NCBI GenBank assembly: GCA_013399695.1 | Contig: VXAU01000760.1 | Span: forward strand, 682,001-746,000 | DNA length: 64,000 bases | Source: Formicarius rufipectus | Taxonomy: Eukaryota; Chordata; Aves; Passeriformes; Formicariidae | Direction: 5' to 3' | Notes under the pieces: model-generated | The model's input: only the letters and a program-made list of their open reading frames with translations | Told to the model about the DNA's origin: nothing | The model's database searches: none | Program-made: the position numbers and the translations under genes | Shown: positions 13,393 to 25,707 of the stretch, piece by piece | Layout: each line of letters opens with the position of its first letter | Position numbering within the stretch: the first letter of the stretch is position 1

Positions 13393-16300
13393 AAGTGATG
13401 AGAAGTCCACCGAAGCAGTGAGAGGAGGGGTGGGATGCTTGATTTTCTTTCAAGCAGGGCTGAACAGTGTCAGGTGTGCAAAGGAGCTGTCACAGATGAA
13501 GCAATGCTGATATGCACTGTGGGTTTTAGGAGACCACAAAAGAATCCCCATTCAATTTTTCCATGCCCTGACCTTCAAAAAGCACTTAAAATTTGCGTAC
13601 AAGGATAGGCATCACAAAGGGAGAGGGAAGGTGGCAGAGTTCCTCCCTGTGCACATTTTTCTATTTTTTTTTTAACTTTCTGCTCAGTAGGCTTGAAACA
13701 AACTGCAAGGTTTCTCTTCACATATACAAATAGTTACTTTTAGAAGGTACAGTTTTCTATAGCTTCTCCTCAGCTAAATTAGGTCTAGTCCTGACGTTTC
13801 CAGTTTTAAATTGAACACAGGCCAAGATCTGCAACACATTCCCATCATCACAGTAAATCAGATGCCATTAAAACAACAGCTTCTTCCAGAGCAGCTTCTC
13901 TGTCTGTTGGGAAATTACACTCCCATTTAACATTTTGAGGGCAGTTCTGTGCCATATTGCAAACAAATAAGATTTGGACGGAATTTGGAGTGGTCTTCAG
14001 CCTCTTCAGCTTTCCCTGGAATTTGTTTATTGTTCTGGGAATATATAAGTATTTGGCAGAGGAATGTTTTTGGGAATCAGTGCTGGTGGTTGTGACAGGA
14101 ATTTCTGCCTATGTTAATGCCATTGAAATTGTTCACTTTTCCCCCTTCCAGGCTTGAAATACAAGAGGCTGAAGTTACAGCAGTTGAAGAACTGAGATTT
14201 TTATCTCATCAGCCAGTTAATCCATATTTTTATATATTTATATTTGTCATTTATAACTTCATTTTACTCACACTGAGTGAATGGAGGGAAACAAACTGCT
14301 CATACAAAAGAATTTTATGCCAGGGCAGGATGGGTTGCACAACTAGAAATCCAGTTTTGATTTGAAAAGCATTAAAGGAATTGCTCAGTTCAGTTTTGCT
14401 TATGCATTCCTTAGTGTTCAGTGTTTTTCCATAGGATCACTAACAGCATAGATTTTCTAACTCCTTGGGAAAAAGAAAAAAAAAAGAGAAGATAAATAGT
14501 AAGGAAACTGTCCAGAGTCCTGGTTCCCACTTCCTATCTATGCAAATAGGTCTCATTAAGGAAGAGATTGGCCTCCTGCATTCCCCTTACATCCATATCC
14601 ATAGTGCAATAGGACATTTCTATATTTGTCTTCCAGAGTCAGCTTCCTCACAAAGACCCTGCTCTCTCATTCATCTACTATTGAAAAATTCTTACTTTCT
14701 CATCTTCCCAAGCAGTGTTTTTCTTGTTTGAAACACAACAGTGTGGCTTCCTTTTTGGGGAGAGGTTATCAGACTGAGTAACTTACCATTCAACAGTCTG
14801 GAGTCCTAGCAAAGAAGCTGCAGTGTAGGCTGGTGGGAGATTGTCTCCTGTACTGAAGTAGACTGGAGTTAGCACAAACTAGACAGTCATCCTGGCTGAG
14901 GGAGAGATACTTTGGGAAATGGTCAGATAGCTTCCTCATAACCCCATTTTTTTCTGAACTTACAGAGCAAGCTCCAGCTCCTCCCAGGACATTGCTGGCG
15001 GAAGAGCAATTGTTGTTCCTCACAGAACTATCAACAAAGAGTAAGGAGATGGATCTCCAGGAGAAGCAGGTATCTTAAGTCATTTAAAGCCTTCTATGAA
15101 ACCCACAAAGTTTGCTGATGAGAAAGCCCTTGTTTGAAAACTTAAGGACTGACTCTGCAGTTCATAATTCTGAGGCTTATCCCAAGGTCCCAAATGAATC
15201 CTTGTCATTTTCCCTTTCCTCTTAAACCCTACTGACCCCTTATGTTCCACAAAGTTCCTTGTCTCATTGCCCCCCCAAATCTGCTTTGTCACAGCACCGA
15301 GTCTTTGCTGCTCAAAGGGGTTTTGAGCCAGCAAAATAGTCTGTTCTGTTCTTCTGGGAAGCTTTGAACCTTCTCTGACCTGTCAGAACCACTTCATTTG
15401 GAATAGACCAACTCTGCCAAGGCGACTATTCAGACTGTTAAACAAAATAAGGGTCACTGGCTGATGAAATCCAATCTGCAGCTATATGCACTAGTGTGTC
15501 TCAGCCAGAATTCCTATGTGTCTTTCCCATGCTGTAATTCTTGCTTAGCTTGGCATTCCTGTGGAAGAAGCTGTGGTTCGTGTTCTTCCCCATCAGTGGT
15601 GTGGTAGGGAAATAGGAGTTTGTGCAATCCATCCACCCCTGCACGTTGCTAGAAACTTTTCATGTTCACAGGGCCCCTGCTCTCTCCAAGAAAGAAGGAT
15701 ATGGTAAACAAGGAAAGGAACTTCACAGGGCTTTTTTTCTGCTCCACTTTCCGCCCCTCTGCTTTCAAAGCAGTTCTGCTTTAGAAGAACAGTTTGCTCG
15801 AATTCTGAGTTCCTGTTTTCTGCTCTGCTGGTCCTCTGAGGGGCTGCAACATAACACGACTGTCATTTATGCTTGTTTCCTGCTCATGGTACTGGGACCT
15901 TTCAGGTTCAATATTCACATTTGCCTGAAGTCATTACTGCATCTGCTAAGTAGTGAATAATGAGGTTGCCAATAGAGCAGCACTTTACTGATTTCATGAG
16001 GAAAATCTGCATTGACACTTAGCTGGGAGTCTATTTTGAATTTTTCTGGCTATTGATCTACGTTCTGGAGTGCACCTCAGACCTTCTGTCTCTTGACCTG
16101 ATCATAATTCTTAGTCCTTCATTTGCCATGAACTAAAGGATTGTTTCCAGTAAACCCAAGTATACCTCTGGAAAGTTGCCTAATTTGCTGGAAAGTAGTG
16201 TAACTGCTGTTTGCAGAAAGAAATTTGGACTTACATCCTTAAAACAAAGGCCTAGGGCCAAATACTGACTTCATTTGCACCATGGTAAGCCTAACATAAT

Positions 16301-19300
16301 TATTCTGCTTGTAGTGGAACTCCTCTCTCATCATCCTCTCCCTGTTTGGGGTTTGCAGAATATTTTTTAGGAGTAGTAACAATTTTCTATGAAAGCATCT
16401 CCAGGAAATGGTCAGAGTGGAAAACATTACATTGCTTGGCCTCTGGTAAGTGATGTCACAAGGTCTGTGGTGTGCAGCAGTTGTCAGAAACTAGAAAAAT
16501 ACTATCTGGTGCCTATTTTTAATGGTTTTTTTACTCTTTTTTACTGTTTTTTTACTCTGTTTTTAGCAAAGAGGCTCTTTCATCATCCTCATTAAATTCT
16601 TAATTCCAAGGAAGAAACTCTGTCTGCTCCGGGAATAGGAGGAAAAGGGAGAGTTGCCAGGACATGGTGAGAGTATCACAAATCTTCGGCTGATCAGTGA
16701 TGACTTTAGTGTGGCTCCTTGGCCGTATTTTCAAGTATGAGGTAAATAACTTTGAGTGTGGAGGGAAGCAGAGTGCCCATGCAGAGGGCACTGAGAAGTC
16801 AATGCACATATTAGAATTCAGAGCACTCTTGTGTGTCTTCTGTCCCCCCCTGAGAGAAGGCCACAGATGGCTTGTAAAATGTACCTCAGCCCTTGGAATA
16901 CGAACTTAGAGCTGCCAGCTGATGCCCCGTTTCCCCACTGCTGGGTGCAGAGTCTGGTTGGTGGAGATCAGACAATATTACAACATCAAATTGCCTGATT
17001 TACCTCCACCACATGCTTGGTCTTTAAAAAATACCCTTCAAAGCTCTGATGTAAAAGCATCATCACATATTCCTTGGGCTAAATAATTGCAGGTAGTGAG
17101 TATGGATAAGGGAGACCAACTTGAAGGGTTTTATTTTTTTTCCTGTCAGAAACACTGTTTTAATTGCATCTTCTGCGGCCAAGCAGCATCTAAAATACTG
17201 ACTTTAAACAAACATGTCAATTGAGGGCTTTAAAGTAATGCATGTAGGTCTATATTAGCTTGCTTCCTGGCATTTAAATGTAGGGTTTGCAATGATAATG
17301 TTTCTAAGTTTTGTTCTAAATCTGTGTAAGCTTGAGAAGTTCAGAAACACATCAGCTACCTCCAGAAAGCTGCAGGCCCCTGGAGCTAGCAGATCAGCAG
17401 CTTAAATTCACATCACTGCCCATGGATGAAATAGTCATCATCTTTTAGAAAAACAGCCTGCAGGATTGGACACAGAAATTTAATCTCTCTCATAACAGGA
17501 GGAAGAATGAGAAAGAAACGGGGTGGCAAGAATAAAACAAAGAAAACCAAGCTATTTCCCTGGAACGCGGGCTAAGGGAATGGGTTTGCCTTAGGAAGGC
17601 TGCTGTGCTGATGGGGGGAACAGCACCCAGAGGGGCAGAAGAGCTTTCATTGTACCCATCCATCACAGGAACCAAACTAACCAGTGTCTCTGCTGTAGTC
17701 CTGGCAGCAGCACAGAGGTTGAGGACAAAGCTGCCTTACGTGTAGCTCTGATGTAGCTCAGCCCAGCTCGGAATAGGCGCAAAGCGAGTTAGCTCTGCCT
17801 CTGCATGTACGAAGGCAAAGTGGGCTGCCAAGAGAGCACATTTATGAGATGAAAGGTATTTTGAACAGCACTGACAAAAAGTGGCAGAAAAATCCTTGTT
17901 CTCATTCTACAGGCAATAAAATGGGCCACACAAAGGCTGTGATTTCCTCTGTTGCTTTACACCGGCTCTGAACAGCCTCGTTCTGCACCGGAGGCCTGGA
18001 TGTGCCTGAGTAGCTCCCAGGTGCCAATGTCAGCCTGAAACCCCCTGAGTGCCTCACGTGGAGTCCTTCTTTTCTGTCTGCTCATTTGATAGGGACAGGC
18101 AGTTGTAATCTATCCAAAACTATTTTCTAGATTTGGTTCAAGCTTTAAGAGGAGTTTTTTGAAATTTGGATTTGCATTAAGGGAGGAGGGAAGCTAAGCC
18201 AGTGGAGGCAAAGACATCAAGTGCGCTTCAACATTTGCTCTTATCAAAGTGGCTGAGTGATAGGCATCTAAAAATCCCAAACTAACAAACTAATCTTTTT
18301 TGTGCCTTGTGTGTCAGAAATTTCTGATAATTTTCAGATGTGTTGTTTTAGGGGCAGCACTGTGTGTGGACCCATATACCAATGCCTGTCTCTTCAATCC
18401 TGGTTATCTAAAGCATCTGTTCTGTACAATCACAGCCTTTGCACTGTCTTTCTTTGTTATTTTCTCTCCCTATAATCCCCATTTCATTCCCTGCCCCCAA
18501 AATGCATGCAGAATGCCAGCTGAAATGAAGAGTACTAAGACAGGAGTGATTTCTAGACACACTATTACAGTATTGTAGTGTGGAAGCCAAGAGGATGAAG
18601 ACAATGCTGCTACAACCTACACTTGTTGTAAGCAGCAAAGTTTAAACCAAATGAGACAGATGGTCTGAATGGACTGAGCCACAGAAACACATTTTGTCCT
18701 TTGTTATTTTTCTAGGAAAAGTAACGTCAAGGCAATTTTGGGATACAAAACTAAAGAGCTGCATCTGGCAATTAGGAGAATTAGAGGAATGGTGGAGGGT
18801 CTGGAAGAAAGCCATTTTGATGGTCACATTGTTTACCGCTTTCATTATGTCTCTGTTATGGGGATGGGAGCACAGTTGCGCTTAACACTTGTTTACCAGC
18901 TCAGATCCAGCTGCGAAAATGCAATCAGTAGTCCCATAAATGAGAGGTAAAGTTTCTGAGTTTGATACATGTCCTGTTTGCTAAGCACTGAAGGTCTAAA
19001 ATTCCACCTCTCTAAGGTATTTTCTGCTTTTCAGGTGAATTGCACTGAAGATTTCTGACATCCTTTTGACAGCTTCCTTCAGGAAAGATGTCATTTCAAA
19101 CCTCTATGTTACCTGAACCTTGATCACATCTTGTCTGCTATTTAAATATATGACCCAGAAATGCTTCCTGATGAATTAGACTCTCATCATGCATTTTAAC
19201 CTCCTTGGAGAAAATTATGCAGGTCTCTGAGTTGCCTGCATGAGTTATCTTTTATTCATTAGAATCCTAAATATTATTGACATGCATTCTTAATTATTCC

Positions 19301-20667
19301 CTGCTGAAAACAGTAGTGTTCTTGAACAAGTATTTTGCATTTGTTATGTCCTGCTGCTAGCATAGTTAGTAATGTATATAATAATTAAATAAGAAACTAT
19401 CAGAGCAGAATAAGAGAATTTATTCATATGATTCAGTAAAGAAAATTGTTAGTTCTAGCTTTCAGAGCCTAACAACAGCATTGCATGAGCACTTCCAGCA
19501 TTCAGAATCTTTGCTCTAGGTCTAACATAGAAAAAGAAGATGGTAAGACATCACCTGCTACGCTCTGAAAGCGTTAGTGTAGTACTACCTGACTTGATGG
19601 AATTCATTGCTAAAAGCTTTCAAAAGCAGTCTTATGACTGGAATTAGTGGCTGTTTATTGAAACAGGAAATCACAACCCTAAAGATTATATTTGTGCTTC
19701 AGTGTTTCCCATCTTTTCTCTTTTTCCATCTTTCTTCCTCTGTACACACACAAGAGTGTCTTTTCATTTGGTGTTCTCTGTATGGGAAACCAAAAAGTAT
19801 ATAAAAATTGAACAGTTCTGGAAGACTGTACAATATTCAGGGTTGCTCTCTGGTAGGAAATCTAGAAGGATCAAAGAATCAGGGAAAACTGCAGCCTTTG
19901 GTTGTGTTGTATTTCTTGTGCAGCTGCATCATACCTCTTTGACTCACCAGCCAGAGTGTGAGTGATTTGCCAGCGTGTCCAGATCTTTTTCCTTAGTCGT
20001 TTCCAGCTGGCTGCAATTCCTTAAATACATGGCTTTACATGCTGTGCAATTAAATATCATCCAGGGTCCGTGCTGTCATCACAAAGATTTTTCATTTCAT
20101 TCTGTAGGTTATTTCAGTGTTCTCTGATACTGATAACATGTCCCACCTTTGACAATGACAAATATCACCTCTTGCATCTTTTAATGGCAATGGCAAAATT
20201 AAATATTAAAGAAAGGCAGTTCTAATTTCAGACCTTGAAAAGACCATCTAGGAACCAATTTTCAGACTTCTCTTTTGGGCATAAATTATCAGTTCTTTGG
20301 TTTAATCAGATCCCTTGCTGCTTTATGCTTATTGCACTAAATGTTTTCCTTGAACTGAAAAAATTAAAGTGCTATTTAAACGCAGCAAGTCTAAACTATG
20401 TGGAATTTCTTACCAAAGGAATCATCTGAAGGGTGTGGTACTGGTAACCTGATACAGGCTATTATCTCACTGTCCATTCATCACTTCATCTTCAGTCCTT
20501 CTTGCCTTTAAAATGTATCCTAAAATCTTAAAGCCTCTTGAAGATAGGCCAACAGGCTCAGAGTTGATAAGATTGTTTTTCTTGTGGTTATTTTCCAGTC
20601 ATGTGCAGATTAACTGCTAACAGTTTCCTGTGGTGTTTCTTTCTGTATCTAGAAATCTGAGTGTTAT
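13393..20667. other. Presumed noncoding DNA, no gene seen
   Basis: Slightly GC-richer around 17700-18060, with scattered CpG but no island. Frames reach 112 codons without any domain. The only repeat noted is the T-rich tandem at 16526-16566. Confidence 0.6.
16526..16566. repeat. Short T-rich tandem repeat (tttttact unit)
   Basis: Three successive copies of a 13-15 base unit of the form ttttttactctt / ttttactgttt / ttttactctg. Confidence 0.7.
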
Positions 20668-21680
20668 GGAATAAATTGGTTTGGATGGGACGTCCAGAGG
20701 ACATCTGGGCCAACTCCCTGCTCAGAGCAGGTCTAATAAAGTCAGGTTGTGTCCAGTTGAGTCCAAGGAGGGAGGGAGATTCCATAACTGTCTGGGCAGC
20801 CTGCACCTGACCATCATTTGACTACTTCCATGGTAAAAAAAACAAAACAACCCAAAACATTTTCTTTATAGTCAGTCACTTTGCCATGTTCCAGCTTGTG
20901 CCTGTTGCCTTCTGTCCTACCTCTCTGTACCTCCAAGAAGAATCTGACTCCATCTTCTCAGTACCCTCTGACCAGGGAACCATAGGCTTCAGTAAGAACT
21001 TGCTGCAAATGTTCTCTCTTCCAGGCTGAACAGACCCATTTGTCTCTGCCTCCTCTCTTACATACGTTCTCCAGCCCCTTAACCTTCTTGGTGGCCACTC
21101 ACTGTACTCACTCCAGAATGTCAATGTCAGTCTTGTACTGGAGAGACCAATACTGGACCTCAGAGAGGTCTCACAAATGCTAAAGAGAGAGAATGATCAC
21201 TCTCCTCAACCTGCTAGCTACAAGAATACAGCCCAGGCTGAAACCTCCTAAGCTTCTTTGACCCAAGGGCACACTGCTCATTGCTGTGAACTTGTCCACC
21301 AGGGCCTTCAGATATTTTTCAGCAGGCTTGCTTCCCAGAGAGTTGGCTCCAGCCTGTGTGAGCTGTAAGGGGTCATTTGACCCCAGATGTAGGAAATGTA
21401 CTCCTCAAAGTTCCTGTCAGCCCCTTTCTCCAGGCTGTTCAGGTCCCTCTGATAGGCTGCCCTGCCATCCACCATGCCATCCAGCATGGTCACAGCTCCC
21501 CCCAATTTTGTGTAATCTGCAAACCTGTAAGAGTGCACTCTGTCCCATCATCCAAACCATTAATGAAGGCATTAGACAGTCCTGGTCCCAGCACTGATTC
21601 TTGAGGGACAGAGTAGTTGCAGACTGCCAAGTAGACTTTGCATCAATGGGTATTATTGATGATTTCTCCCTCAACATGCC
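20668..21680 (-). mobile_element. CR1 LINE fragment, old, 3' part with degraded reverse-transcriptase code
   Basis: Read on the minus strand, the right part encodes a CR1 reverse-transcriptase block split over two frames. One frame gives SVLGPGLSNAFINGLDDG followed by TECTL (about 21600-21535). A shifted frame then gives RFADYTKLGGAV and later YQRDLNSLEKGADRNF. The catalytic FADD box has become FADY. Further left on the plus strand the order of phrases (ggctgaacagac, gtggccactcactg, gtactggagagacc, ccctgctcagagcagg) is that of a reversed CR1 3' region. The 3' end lies at the left near 20668, without the terminal octamers. An A-rich stretch at 20833-20870 interrupts it. It is frameshifted and inactive. 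Boundaries are approximate by about 50 bases. Confidence 0.85.
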
Positions 21681-23171
21681 AGAATCAGCAGATCTGATGG
21701 AGGTTTGTGTGTCTTACTCGGATTTGTACTGAGATCACCAGTGGGCAAAACTAACAGTTTCCCAGTGGAGCTTAGTTTGAGTAAAAAGTCCTGGGAACAC
21801 CATTCAGGTTATGGAATTGAAGTAGGTTGGGAATAGAAAACATTGTCTAAAGCTGAAGAAATTCAGCTTGAAGAAGCCTTTTCAGTAATGATTTCTTATA
21901 TTCCACATATTAATATGTTTTGTTTTTTTTCCAAGCAAAATATGTACAGTTGAAAATATTTTAACAGAATTCAGCTGGAGATAATTGAAAAGGTCATCAA
22001 AATAAAATACAGCAGTGGACTGAAAACAAAATATTATTGTAATTGTTAACGCTAAATGATCCTCTCTACCCTTGTCTCATGAAGAAAACCAAAAGAAAAA
22101 TAGCAGGAGGCAAAACTGAAAGCAGAGTATATTGTGTCCATTGTGGACAATTAGGTAACCTTTGAGTTATTCTCACAGCCAGAATAATTGGCTGATGCCC
22201 AAATAATCACTTCTCAGAGTAGCAAGAATCACTAGCCTAAAAAAAATTTTTTTTGCAGCACATTTGATATCAATGTTATCAACTATGGGACTTGTGTTCT
22301 GTCACTAGTTTTGACAAAGAAGAGAAAGCAATTACAGAGCTGAAACATGTTTGCCATCACTTGTATTTGAAAAGCCTTCAAGTTAAAAGCCTGTATGACA
22401 CCAGATTGGGTAATGTGTTAAAAGATGTTTAAAATGTACAGGAATAAAGGCTGAATTAAACTCTTTCTTATAACACTCTTCAAGAAGCAGTCAAACTAAT
22501 CCATATTTGATGTTAAGTAATATTTCTGCTCTTCATCCATACACAAATCACCTGAAGAAAACATTCTGCAAGATCACATAGGCATGAGTAGTTTCCTGAC
22601 CCTGTAAGATTCCGGTTTAACAAAATAATGTCTCGGCTGTAACCTGGATCAGAAGAAAGAAACACACAAAGAGAACCTGCAATAATTAGAGGCAAGGCTG
22701 AGATACAAAGTATAGTGGTTTTTCACACTGTCTTTTTAGAGAGAATATTTGTAGCACAGCTGTTTCAGAGGCATTACCTGGGAGCTTATAAAGTAAAACA
22801 GTAACCTTGTGGGCAGATCTGTCTGACCTCATCATGTTCCGATTTTTTGAGCAGTCAGACAATGAATGTCTCTTTCACTTTAGGCAAGAAATTCCGCAAT
22901 TTACCACTACTGTTTCAGCTCATTCGAGTCTGAATTTTCATCTGTGTTTTAGCAGGGAGCTCACTAATGAATGCCTTTGTGCCTCCATTCTGTTGATTTT
23001 GAGGGCAAGAGCTGTACATAATCACATGTGACAAACAGGCTGCAACTCCAACAGGAGTTTGTCCTGTAATAACAGTGATTTGCTGAGGAAAGGCAGAGGC
23101 ATCACAATTCAGATGTCTCTGTATTTGGTGAATGGAAGTCTGATCCTTCTTCCATTTCTCTTTAATTTGTG

Positions 23172-23250
23172 TTTGGTTTTGGTTTGGGTTTTTTTGTGTT
23201 TTTTGTTTGTTTGTTTGTTTGGTGGTTTTGTTTGTTTGTTTGTTTGTTTT
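23172..23250. repeat. (TTTG)n simple repeat, interrupted
   Basis: Two blocks of pure GTTT (about 23204-23220 and 23227-23248) and a degenerate TTTGG lead-in lie in a T/G-only stretch. The frame across it reads as a run of F, V, L and C and is not a protein. Confidence 0.9.
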
Positions 23251-24085
23251 AGTTTCTTTCTTTCTAAAGGGGTGGGATGTGTGTGCATGTGCTGGTTGAC
23301 ACTAAATTGTGCAACTTTAAACCTGGTTTGCCAGACTGCTCTTCTAATCTTTATGAGCTGCCACCAACTGACACACAGCAGAATCTTTAGGGGATGAGAT
23401 TAAACACACCATGAGTCTCCATTTCTAATGAAAGCTCCATGGGAACACCGCTGGGAACCCTGCTCTTTGCTGCAGTCAAAGTTGTGTGAGCTCATGTGCC
23501 ATCCCTTTGTGCATTAGGGAGACAGCACATCACAGACACAATGCAGAGTATTCTGCTTTCATGCTGTAGGGCATTCATTGCAAAGAATAGCAATGTTTTC
23601 CTCCTATCCTCAAAGCTACTTGCTTACCCAACTTCTTTTTCAGGACTGAAATATTTAGTTTTAAAACCAGAGGGGAATACTGTCATTATTTTTGTTAATT
23701 TATCAGCAGTAGGAAAGTCTCACAAAATCACCATCTCTTTAAATAAACTTATTTATTTAAGCATGCAGAGTGTTAAATTATCTTTTTTGTCTATATGTGG
23801 TTTAATACCCCTCCCATCAATTGGCTGAAGACAGAACAGCCCATAACACAGTATTGCCTGCTGTGACAAGTGCTGAGATGAATTAGATCTTTAAAAACTG
23901 AATTACGAGACCAAATATCACAAGGGCATAAAGTGTATTGAACCCTCTACTGACTGGACTATGAACTGCGTATTTGTCATAAAAGTAATTATGTACATTA
24001 GAGAAGAAAAACAATATGCTCAAGACTGCTAGTGCTAGATTTTTTTTGGAAATATTATCTTCCACCAATTGTATGGCCTACTTAC

Positions 24086-24247
24086 CATTTTCAGTGAGAA
24101 AGCTGTTAAGATGCTGAAGGCTGTTACATTTAAGAAACAAATGATTCAATGTAAGAGCTTGAAGGTGTCCTGGTTTCAGCTGGGATAGGTTAAACCACAT
24201 CAGAAGGCTTACTACAAGTCTACAGTTAAATATTTTCACCCCTGCAT
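24086..24247 (-). other. Candidate exon of unknown gene, leucine-rich-repeat-like reading, 162 bases, phase 1-1
   Basis: On the minus strand a pyrimidine-rich tract ends in ctactttggcag, giving acceptor AG at 24249-24248. An open stretch of 162 bases follows, then a consensus donor (AATG|GTAAGTAGG, GT at 24085-24084). The exon would begin and end in the same phase, so it could be skipped without a frameshift. The reading contains LKPGHLQALTLNHLFLK and then CNSLQHLNSFLTENG, with leucines spaced loosely as in a leucine-rich repeat. I cannot assign a family. Against it: about 23 bases inside it (24168-24190, plus strand tcctggtttcagctgggata) match the start of an endogenous-retrovirus LTR common in birds, so the region may be repeat-derived. 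No neighbouring exon was identified. Confidence 0.25.
24168..24191 (+). mobile_element. Possible remnant of an avian endogenous-retrovirus LTR start
   Basis: About 23 bases (tcctggtttcagctgggata and neighbours) match, from memory, the 5' end of an LTR family frequent in bird genomes. The match stops after gggatagg and no LTR body, polyadenylation signal or second end follows. It may be a very short or decayed fragment, or coincidence. Confidence 0.25.
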
Positions 24248-25631
24248 CTGCCAAAGTAGAAAAACCAAAAGAAAACATACTTTCAATGCACTGTAAATGG
24301 GGCCTCTAAACATTAGACGGTACCCTTAGAGAAACATGGGTTGTTGCACAGTCTGCTAAGAAACAATCATTTGTTCCTGGTATGCAAGATATCAAATAAA
24401 CAAGCACATACAAATAGTACAATCTCAGTATACTCAGAGAAGGTTTAACCCATAAAGCTGATTGAGATTTTTACAGTGGTTTTACTATTTTTAAATACAG
24501 GGAGCCAGAAAGAGATAAAAGTTTCATATCACAAACTGTGTAGGTCTGGTTGTAGTTGCCCTTTTCCCCAGTTGCACATGGTCTCCCTAAAGGGCCCTAG
24601 AGTCTTAAAAGGATTTACCTGAGTTACCTGGCACAGTTGTTGTGTCAGGTTTTGATTGTTCTTTTGAGACACCCCAGCTCATCTTCATAACTCCCACATG
24701 GTTTGGTTTTACTTCTCATGTAGGGAGGTGAAGTCCATCTGACACGGCATAGCTGAGAGCAGAATGTAAGAGGCAGCTTGCTTTATGTCTGAGCCAATAT
24801 AAAGGAATTTTTTTTAATAGTATTTAAACATATACCTAATATTAGCAGCAGCTCAGTGGAACTCACATACTAAATGTAAGAATGCTTTCTTCATTCATTA
24901 CTTGCACTTGACTGTGGGCAAGAGGCATGCATCGCTATCTGGCTTTTTAAAAGGGCTAATTCTCCTCCTCTTAGTCATGGTGATGTAAACTTGAAATAAC
25001 TCCACTGAGGTCACTGGGGAATGGCAGAGTCCTTTTTGTGTGTCTGAAATCAGCCTGCAAAATAAGCACAACCAACACAGACTATTTTAAAAGCTCTCAG
25101 AATCTACTAAGACTGCCATTGCATACAGAGACAAAAAAATATCACTTAAATTCTATTTCAAGTTCAAATTTAATTTTAGAACTTCAGTTTTTTGAGGGGG
25201 AAAAATAGGCAAATTTCAGTGGCTAATATTATTTTCAAGCTTCTGGAAAGAAATATCAAACTATTGCAAGTGGAGAAGGGCAACAAAAGTCTCAAATAGA
25301 AAACTCTCTCCACTTGAAGGCTGTCAGAAAAACAGCCCCTCTGTTTCCTGCAGTTATGAAAACATCCAGAGCTCACTTCACCGACAGTCAGTGAGAGAGA
25401 GGCAAGTTGCTCTATTTTCTCCACACTTGGGCTACAGCTCACAGTGTGTACAGATGTTTGCACACTGGATCTTGGATACAGATCCAATCCCCAGTTCTCC
25501 CACAGCACAGACATGGAGAGGAGGTTCCAAACTGGAAGTTGTCTGTAGACCTTTGAATATGTGACAGAGTACTACGTGAGCTCTATGGCATGTATTCCTT
25601 ACCATGCTACACACAAAGAAGCATTTTGGTG

Positions 25632-25707
25632 GATCCCTCTGGTCTTGATCCCTAGACAGGCCCTGTGATCCCTCAGGGGGGATCCCTAATTCATATTTCA
25701 AGGGATC
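25632..25707. repeat. Cluster of gatccct heptamers
   Basis: Four direct copies (25632, 25647, 25667, 25681) and one inverted copy (25701-25707) occur within 76 bases. Spacing is irregular (15, 20 and 14 bases). It may be a decayed minisatellite. Confidence 0.5.

Noticed and set aside
23883..24068. Hydrophobic 61-codon minus-strand frame next to the candidate exon
   Set aside because: Its AT-rich composition gives a spurious membrane-like reading, and it lies beyond the candidate donor.
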